Positions 4,795 through 9,099 of a stretch of DNA of 9,099 nt are shown one piece after another. Each line of letters begins with the position of its first letter. Position 1 is the stretch's first letter. The stretch comes from Chloroflexota bacterium (GTDB taxonomy: Bacteria > Chloroflexota > Limnocylindria > Limnocylindrales > CSP1-4): positions 1 through 9,099 of the forward strand of contig JAJYGO010000339.1 in NCBI GenBank assembly GCA_021785115.1, read 5' to 3'. Under the pieces are notes generated by a model. The model was not told the origin of the DNA. It searched no databases and worked only from the letters and a program-made list of their open reading frames with translations. The translations under genes were made by a program, and so were the position numbers.

Positions 4795-7383
4795 TCAGGC
4801 GTTCTGCCGCGCCAGGTGCCGCTGCATGGCGGCCTTGCGCGAGAGGTTGATGCGACCCTGCCGGTCGATCTCGGTGACCATCACCATGACCTCGTCGCCG
4901 ATCGACACCACGTCCTCGACGCTCGGGACGTGGTAGTCGGCCAGCTCGCCGATGCGCACCAGTCCCTCCTTGCCGGGGAGGATCTCGACGAACGCCCCGA
5001 AGGTCATGATGCGGGTGACCTTGCCGAGGTAGGTCGCGCCCACCTCCACGTCGCGCGTCAGCCCCTCGATGGTCTGGATCGCGCGGCGCAGGTTCTCGCC
5101 GTTCACGGCGGCGATCTCCACCGAGCCGTCGTCCTCGACGTTGATCTCGGTGTTGGTGTCCTCCTGGATCTTGCGGATCATCGAGCCGCCCTTGCCGATG
5201 ATGTCGCGGATCCGGTCGGGGTTGATCTTGATGGTGACGATGCGCGGCGCGAAGTCGCTCATCTGCGCGCGGCTCTCGGGCAGCACGTCCAGCATCTTCC
5301 CGAGGATGAAGAGGCGCGCCACGCGGGCCTTCTCCAGCCCGTCACGGATGATGGACTCGTTGATCCCCTGGACCTTGATGTCCATCTGCAGGGCGGTCAC
5401 GCCCGCGTCGGTGCCGGTGACCTTGAAGTCCATGTCACCGAACGCGTCCTCCTTGCCCAGGATGTCGGTGAGGACCGCGTACCGGCCGTTCTCGCCGCTG
5501 ACGAGGCCCATGGCCGCGCCGGCGACGGGCGCCTTGAGCGGCACCCCGGCGTCCATCAGGGCGAGGGTCGAGCCGCAGGTCGACGCCATCGACGTGGAGC
5601 CGTTCGAGGTCACGCACTCGCTGACGAGCCGGATCACGTACGGGAACTCGTCCGCGGACGGGAGGACGGGGACCAGCGCGCGCTCGGCGAGCGCGCCGTG
5701 CCCGATCTCGCGCCGGCCGGGCCCCCGCATCGGCTTGTTCTCACCCGTGCTGTAGGGCGGCATGTTGTAGTGATGGATGTAGCGCTTGGACTCCTCGGGG
5801 CTGATCGTGTCGATCCGCTGGACGTCGGACGAGGGGCCCAGGGTGGCGACCGTCAGCGCCTGCGTCTGGCCGCGGGTGAAGAGACCGGACCCGTGGGCGC
5901 GCGGCAGCAGGCCCACCTCCACGGAGATCGGACGGATCGTGTCGAGGTCGCGACCGTCCATCCGGATCCCCTCCTCGAGCACCAGCTCGCGGACGGTCTT
6001 CTTGTGGATCAGCGTGGTGAGCGACCGCGACAGGCGGACGTCCCGACGGGCGGCCTCGAAGACCGCGTCCGCGCCCTCCTGGTCGCCGTCCCGTCGCATC
6101 CGGATCGACCGCGCGACGGCATCGTGGAAGCGATGGATCCGACCGGGCAGATCCTGCCCGAACCGGGCCACCAGCCCTGCGGTCGCCTGGGCGTCGGCCA
6201 GCCCGCGGTGGCTCGTCTCCTGCACGACGCCGAAGAAGCGCGCCAGGTCGGCCAGCTTGTAGCCCTCCTGGTCCGGGTAACCCTCGCGGGCGAGCACCAG
6301 GGTGTCCAGGTACTGGCCCGGCTGGTACCGGGTGCCGTCGCCGGCCGCCGCCTCGAGGAACCCGAGATCGAAGCCGAGGTTGTGCCCCACGAGCACGGCG
6401 TCCCCGGCGAACTCGCGGAACTGCCGCACCGCGTCCGCGGGGACGGGCGCCCCGGCGACGTCCGCGTCGGCGATCCCGTGCATCTGGTTGCCCACGATCG
6501 TACGACCCGGGTTCACGAAGGTGGACCACTGGCCGACGACCTCGGTGCCACGGAGCTTCACCGCGCCGATCTCCAGCAGCTCGGAGAGCTGGGGGTCGCG
6601 GCCGGTGGTCTCCACGTCGACCACGACCAGCTCGCGGCCCTGCTCCACGGCGGCCACGAAGTCGAGGACGCTCTCGGTTCCGGGCTCGAGATACGGGGTG
6701 CGCTTGGCCTTGCCGACCTGCGCGCGGAGCTGCTCCTGGAGGTCCAGGATGGGAGCGAGGCTCCGGTGGCCGAAGACGATCGCGTCGGCCATGACGGCCT
6801 CCGACAGGATCTTCGCACCGGCCTCGACCATCATGATCGCGTCGCGCGTGCCGGAGACCACCAGGTCCAGCTCGGACTCGTCGAGCTGGCTCATGGTGGG
6901 GTTGAGCACGAACTCGCCGCCGATCCGCCCGACCCGCACGGCGGCCACCGGGCCCTGGAACGGGATCTCGCTGATCGTCAGCGCGGCCGAAGCGGCGATG
7001 GTGCCGATGACGTCCGGGTCGTTCTCCTGGTCCGCCGAGAGGACGGTCAGGACGACCTGCACGTCATCCTTGTACCCGGCCGGGAAGAGCGGCCGGATGG
7101 GTCGGTCCGTGAGCCGGGCCGCGAGGATCGCCGCCTCGGAGGGCCGCGACTCGCGCTTGATGAAGCCGCCCGGGATCTTGCCGGCGGCGTACATCCGCTC
7201 CTCGAAGTCCACGGTGAGCGGGAAGAAGTCGAGCCCGGGCCGCGGGTCCGAACGGTTGGCCGTCCCGAGCACCACGGTGTCCCCGTAGCGCACGGTGACG
7301 GAACCGCCCGCGAGACGCGCGAGCTTGCCCGTCTCGATGGTCAGGGTCCGACCACCGAACTCGGTCGATACTGAAACTGGCAT
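4795..7383 (-). CDS. pnp: Polynucleotide phosphorylase with an inserted DEDDh exonuclease domain
   Basis: PNPase degrades RNA 3'-5' by phosphorolysis and can add 3' tails. At 862 residues this one is about 130-150 longer than usual. RNase PH domain 1 occupies roughly residues 1-145 and the first part of the helical linker about 150-248. A DnaQ/RNase T-like domain fills about 250-411. The rest of the helical linker follows (412-472). RNase PH domain 2 runs from about 475 to 705, with phosphate-binding SNGSTS at 593-598 and the catalytic KEDAFGDMDFK at 644-654 (D646, D652, K654). The KH domain starts near 716 with IIGKGG at 728-733, and the S1 domain spans about 782-850. All these PNPase motifs are intact. 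The insert lacks frameshifts and matches its flanks in base composition. The ATG has a strong AGGAGG 4 nt upstream, held in a hairpin (7386-7405). The gene follows rpsO, as in many bacteria. PNPase identity is certain; dual activity is inferred. Confidence 0.97.
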   Translation of the reverse strand: MPVSVSTEFGGRTLTIETGKLARLAGGSVTVRYGDTVVLGTANRSDPRPGLDFFPLTVDFEERMYAAGKIPGGFIKRESRPSEAAILAARLTDRPIRPLFPAGYKDDVQVVLTVLSADQENDPDVIGTIAASAALTISEIPFQGPVAAVRVGRIGGEFVLNPTMSQLDESELDLVVSGTRDAIMMVEAGAKILSEAVMADAIVFGHRSLAPILDLQEQLRAQVGKAKRTPYLEPGTESVLDFVAAVEQGRELVVVDVETTGRDPQLSELLEIGAVKLRGTEVVGQWSTFVNPGRTIVGNQMHGIADADVAGAPVPADAVRQFREFAGDAVLVGHNLGFDLGFLEAAAGDGTRYQPGQYLDTLVLAREGYPDQEGYKLADLARFFGVVQETSHRGLADAQATAGLVARFGQDLPGRIHRFHDAVARSIRMRRDGDQEGADAVFEAARRDVRLSRSLTTLIHKKTVRELVLEEGIRMDGRDLDTIRPISVEVGLLPRAHGSGLFTRGQTQALTVATLGPSSDVQRIDTISPEESKRYIHHYNMPPYSTGENKPMRGPGRREIGHGALAERALVPVLPSADEFPYVIRLVSECVTSNGSTSMASTCGSTLALMDAGVPLKAPVAGAAMGLVSGENGRYAVLTDILGKEDAFGDMDFKVTGTDAGVTALQMDIKVQGINESIIRDGLEKARVARLFILGKMLDVLPESRAQMSDFAPRIVTIKINPDRIRDIIGKGGSMIRKIQEDTNTEINVEDDGSVEIAAVNGENLRRAIQTIEGLTRDVEVGATYLGKVTRIMTFGAFVEILPGKEGLVRIGELADYHVPSVEDVVSIGDEVMVMVTEIDRQGRINLSRKAAMQRHLARQNA
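6151..6636 (-). other. DEDDh 3'-5' exonuclease domain inserted within PNPase (residues about 250-411)
   Basis: The domain shows all three exonuclease motifs of the DnaQ/PolC-epsilon/RNase T superfamily. Exo I is VVVDVETTG (D256, E258). Exo II is VGHNLGFDLGFL (D339). Exo III is SHRGLADA (H392, D397). Between them lie the usual EIGAVKLRG strand (271-279), TFVNPG (288-293) and LDTLVLAR (359-366). The five residues that define a DEDDh two-metal hydrolytic site are present, so the domain should be catalytically competent. It replaces the middle of PNPase's helical linker: recognisable linker helices remain before it (FGHRSLAPILDLQEQL, 204-219) and after it (IHKKTVRELVLEEGI, 459-473). Substrate could be RNA or DNA 3' ends. 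Confidence 0.93.
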
Positions 7384-7385
7384 CA

Positions 7386-7405
7386 GTCCTCCTATGCCGG
7401 AGGAC
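7386..7405 (-). promoter_or_regulatory. Hairpin sequestering the pnp Shine-Dalgarno
   Basis: Read on the minus strand, GTCCTCC - GGCATA - GGAGGAC forms a 7-bp perfect stem with a 6-nt loop ending two bases before the pnp ATG. The 3' arm contains the GGAGGA of the ribosome binding site and the 5' arm is its exact complement. Ribosome access would require opening the stem. PNPase autoregulation through its mRNA leader is known in enterobacteria, but whether that applies here is inference. Confidence 0.6.
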
Positions 7406-7439
7406 GACCGGCGCGCTGGACGCTGCCCGCCTATAGCGA

Positions 7440-7466
7440 ACGCCCAGGGCGTCGAGCCCTGGGCGT
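7440..7466 (-). terminator. rpsO-pnp intercistronic hairpin (terminator, attenuator or processing site)
   Basis: CGCCCAGGGC / GCCCTGGGCG forms perfect 10-bp arms around GTCGA, extended to 11 bp by the A7440-T7466 pair. It starts 22 nt after the rpsO stop. Minus-strand sequence after it is TTCGCTATAGG, so the U-tract is minimal. In E. coli the rpsO-pnp gap holds a terminator and an RNase III-cleaved stem. This hairpin occupies the equivalent place and may allow partial readthrough into pnp. Confidence 0.6.
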
Positions 7467-7488
7467 GGCTGATCGGCGAGATCCGGCC

Positions 7489-7758
7489 TTAGCGGCGGAG
7501 ACCGAGCCGTGCGATGACGGCCCGGTAGCGGGCGTTGTCCTTGCGCACGAGGTACGCGAGCAGACGACGCCGTTGCCCAACGAGCTTGAGGAGGCCGCGT
7601 CGCGAGTGGTTGTCCCTGGGGAACCGCCGGAGGTGCTCGGTCAGGTCCTTGATGCGCTCCGTCAGGAGTGCGATCTGGACCTCCGGCGAGCCCGTGTCGC
7701 CCTCCGCGATGGCGAACGAGCTGATCAGCGTTTCCTTTGTCTCCCGCGCGAGCGGCAC
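7489..7758 (-). CDS. rpsO: Small ribosomal subunit protein S15
   Basis: This 89-residue protein has the usual S15 length. S15 is a primary 16S rRNA-binding protein that organises the platform of the 30S subunit. Diagnostic segments are [16 protein letters not shown] (residues 21-36), the DNHSRRGLL rRNA-binding loop (49-57) and the QRRRLLAYL...RLGLRR end (62-70 and 84-89). Three long amphipathic helices are expected in this family. The start is GTG with GGAGG 5 nt upstream. TAA ends the gene 105 bp before pnp, the common bacterial rpsO-pnp arrangement. A promoter candidate lies about 45-70 bp upstream, so this gene probably starts its own transcription unit, separate from the methyltransferase. 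Confidence 0.98.
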   Translation of the reverse strand: MPLARETKETLISSFAIAEGDTGSPEVQIALLTERIKDLTEHLRRFPRDNHSRRGLLKLVGQRRRLLAYLVRKDNARYRAVIARLGLRR

Positions 7759-7801
7759 TCGGTCCTCCGAACTTTCACACCACGACTACGTCAACCGGCG
7801 G

Positions 7802-7830
7802 AGTGTACCAGTCACGCACCGGCACGGCAA
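7802..7830 (-). promoter_or_regulatory. Candidate extended -10 promoter for rpsO-pnp
   Basis: On the minus strand TTGCCG (7830-7825) and TACACT (7807-7802) are separated by 17 bp. Each hexamer matches its consensus at four of six positions. A TG one base upstream of the -10 box (TGGTACACT) gives an extended -10 element. The expected start near 7795 would leave a leader of about 37 nt before the rpsO GTG. Confidence 0.5.
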
Positions 7831-7851
7831 ACCTGGCGGCCCGGTCGACGC

Positions 7852-7884
7852 GCACGGGACCGGGCGGCCGGGCGAGCCCCGTGC
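7852..7884 (-). terminator. Candidate terminator of the methyltransferase transcription unit
   Basis: GCACGGG (7852-7858) and CCCGTGC (7878-7884) are perfect 7-bp arms around a 19-nt GC-rich loop that can itself pair. The structure begins two bases after the methyltransferase stop codon and lies upstream of the rpsO promoter, separating the two units. No T-run follows. Confidence 0.4.
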
Positions 7885-7886
7885 CG

Positions 7887-8882
7887 TCACTCGTCGGCCG
7901 CACCCAGCAGATCAGCGCCTAGCAGGCTGCCGCGTTCGTCGAAGAACCGCAAGCGTGAAGCCGTCACGTACTCTGGCGAGAGCTCAAACCCAAGCCAGGT
8001 TCGGTTGAGCCGCTCCGCCGCCCACCCTGTCGTCATCGACCCGCCGAAGATGTCCAGCACGACGTCGCCCGGGTCCGTCAGGAACCGGATGAACCACTCG
8101 GGAAGCTGGACCGGGAATCGCGCCGGGTGCACCTTGAGGCCCCGAGCCGTAAGCAGGGAGATGTAGCGCCCGTTCGAGTCGTTGTTGCCCAGGACGAGGA
8201 CGTTCCCCGGGATCGCCCCACCCTGATCGCGAGCCCACGTTTCCTTGGCGACGTGGCCGCTGGGACGCCGCTTTGCGCGGAATCCACGCTCGATCAGTCT
8301 CACCATGTCGTTCGAATACGGAACCAGAACGTTCCGATTGTGCGCCTTGGGCCGTTCCGTCTTGCTGAGCCACCAGCACGGTTCAACCGAGTCCTTGACG
8401 CGGATGCGCTGGACGTTGACCCATTCCGCGGGTGTCGGCATCTTTGCCGGGTTGTACCAGTAGATCTCCTGGGCAAGGAAGAAGCCGACGTTCCGCACAA
8501 GCTCGAGCAGCAGTTCGAAGTGGTACAGGGAACGAACCGGGTGTCCGCGGCGCCAGGCGCCGCCGATGTTGACGACGAACGACCCGTCCCCCCGCAGCAC
8601 TCGATGTACCTCCCGGCCGAACGGCATGAACCACTCGACGTATCGGTCCTGTGGTTCGTTCCCGTATTCCTTCTTGAATTCGAGGGCGTACGGCGGTGAG
8701 GTCACGACCAGGTTCACGGAGTCGTTCGGCATCGCGCGGAGGAGTTCCAGTGCGTCTCCAACGTACGCCGCACCGTGGCGGGTGCGATAGGCCGGTTCCC
8801 AACCGGGCACGAGCTGCGCAAAGGCCTCAGCTGAGACAGGACGCGCCGAGTCTGCGAATAGTCCGAGGTCCCTTGCCTCCAC
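7887..8882 (-). CDS. Site-specific DNA methyltransferase, beta class, M.PvuII-like (probably N4-cytosine)
   Basis: The protein has 331 residues, normal for a type II modification enzyme. It transfers a methyl group from S-adenosylmethionine to a DNA base. Catalytic motif IV is TSPPY at residues 61-65. SFVVNIGGAW follows at 101-110. Motif X, HPARFPVQLP, is at 252-261. The S-adenosylmethionine-binding motif I, VLDIFGGSMTTG, is at 275-286, and GFELSPEY follows at 298-305. The order IV, target region, X/I is that of the beta class. From memory, KKEYGN, the WYNPAK...EWVN segment and RPSGH closely recall M.PvuII, an N4-cytosine enzyme for CAGCTG. Recognition here is not determined. The start is GTG, 3 nt after the upstream gene's stop. 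G+C is lower than in neighbours (30 of 60 bases at 8281-8340), which fits horizontal acquisition. Confidence 0.92.
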   Translation of the reverse strand: MEARDLGLFADSARPVSAEAFAQLVPGWEPAYRTRHGAAYVGDALELLRAMPNDSVNLVVTSPPYALEFKKEYGNEPQDRYVEWFMPFGREVHRVLRGDGSFVVNIGGAWRRGHPVRSLYHFELLLELVRNVGFFLAQEIYWYNPAKMPTPAEWVNVQRIRVKDSVEPCWWLSKTERPKAHNRNVLVPYSNDMVRLIERGFRAKRRPSGHVAKETWARDQGGAIPGNVLVLGNNDSNGRYISLLTARGLKVHPARFPVQLPEWFIRFLTDPGDVVLDIFGGSMTTGWAAERLNRTWLGFELSPEYVTASRLRFFDERGSLLGADLLGAADE

Positions 8883-8885
8883 GAG

Positions 8886-9099
8886 TCAGACGACCTCGGT
8901 CAGTGACGAGTACCAGGGGTGGGCCGCCGGCCGGGACACCGACTGCATAGTGGCCAGGTAGCGAGAATCGCCGTCGAGGCGGGCCAGGTCGGCCGTGCGC
9001 GCGAACATGTACTCCCAACGTCCCGTCCGGTTGTAGAGGCAGGCGGCGAGGATGTCGAAGTGCGCCACGCGGTAATAGCGGCTCATGGGGTCGCTACGG
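8886..9099 (-). CDS. C-terminal part of an unrecognised protein, possible restriction endonuclease (5' end beyond right edge)
   Basis: The last 70 or so residues of a gene are visible and the frame stays open to the window edge. An in-frame ATG at 9086 is unlikely to be the start: the preceding bases (CGTAGCGACCCC) hold no Shine-Dalgarno. The sequence includes FDILAACLYNRTGRWEYMF, then DLARLDGDSRYLATMQ, then a C-terminal HPWYSSLTEVV. Such a DILAACLYN-type strand followed by W-x-Y/F-x-F and a tryptophan near the end recalls the C-termini of several restriction-endonuclease-like proteins as I remember them. No catalytic motif is in view. It ends 3 nt before the methyltransferase start, so the two are probably co-transcribed, and a nuclease partner would complete a restriction-modification pair. 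Function is tentative. Confidence 0.5.
   Translation of the reverse strand, partial: RSDPMSRYYRVAHFDILAACLYNRTGRWEYMFARTADLARLDGDSRYLATMQSVSRPAAHPWYSSLTEVV

Noticed and set aside
6151..6636. Possible assembly chimera or frameshift explaining the exonuclease domain in PNPase
   Set aside because: The frame is continuous, base composition matches the flanks, and recognisable linker helices lie on both sides. A read-level check is still worthwhile.
7425..7440. TATAGG as a -10 box for a separate pnp promoter
   Set aside because: The corresponding -35 position falls within the GC-rich stem-loop and has no matching hexamer.
7465..8166. 233-codon plus-strand frame spanning rpsO and the methyltransferase 3' end
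   Set aside because: It is antisense to two well-supported genes and crosses their intergenic region, and its composition is that of a GC shadow frame.
8886..9086. A complete 66-residue small protein starting at ATG 9086
   Set aside because: There is no Shine-Dalgarno, the frame stays open to the edge, and the sequence reads like the end of a larger protein.

Overview
This is a G+C-rich bacterial window (about 70% in the housekeeping genes) in which every gene I can support lies on the minus strand. The set is a family-4 Fe-S uracil-DNA glycosylase, a single RNase J followed directly by FtsK, and an rpsO-pnp pair. Together with the protein character this suggests a high-G+C Chloroflexota-like or actinobacterium-like organism. 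The sequence alone does not settle the phylum. I saw no rRNA, tRNA, CRISPR array or insertion sequence.

In transcription order (right to left) the layout is as follows. (1) A probable restriction-modification segment: the 3' end of an unrecognised gene at the right edge (9099-8886), followed 3 nt later by a beta-class DNA methyltransferase resembling M.PvuII (8882-7887). Base composition here is lower than in the neighbours. (2) A hairpin and a plausible promoter, then rpsO (7758-7489), a strong intercistronic hairpin, a second hairpin that buries the ribosome binding site, and pnp (7383-4795). (3) A roughly 230-bp intergenic region with hairpins downstream of pnp and a promoter with a perfect 16-bp palindrome in front of asd. 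(4) A tight cluster asd - family-4 UDG - rnj - ftsK (4565 to the left edge), with a 51-bp gap, then a 1-nt overlap, then abutting genes. It looks like one operon joining lysine/threonine/methionine and cell-wall precursor synthesis, uracil repair, RNA decay and chromosome segregation.

The most unusual element is the PNPase. Within its helical linker, between the two RNase PH domains, it carries a complete DnaQ/RNase T-like DEDDh exonuclease domain with all five catalytic residues (D256, E258, D339, H392, D397). The frame and the PNPase motifs on both sides are intact. The inferred product is one polypeptide with a phosphorolytic 3'-5' RNase core and a hydrolytic 3'-5' exonuclease. Its start site sits in a 7-bp hairpin that pairs the Shine-Dalgarno with an upstream anti-Shine-Dalgarno, so its synthesis is probably controlled at translation.

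A second notable point is the UDG. It has a disordered Ala/Pro-rich tail of about 130 residues that ends exactly in QMTLF, a good match to the bacterial sliding-clamp binding motif.
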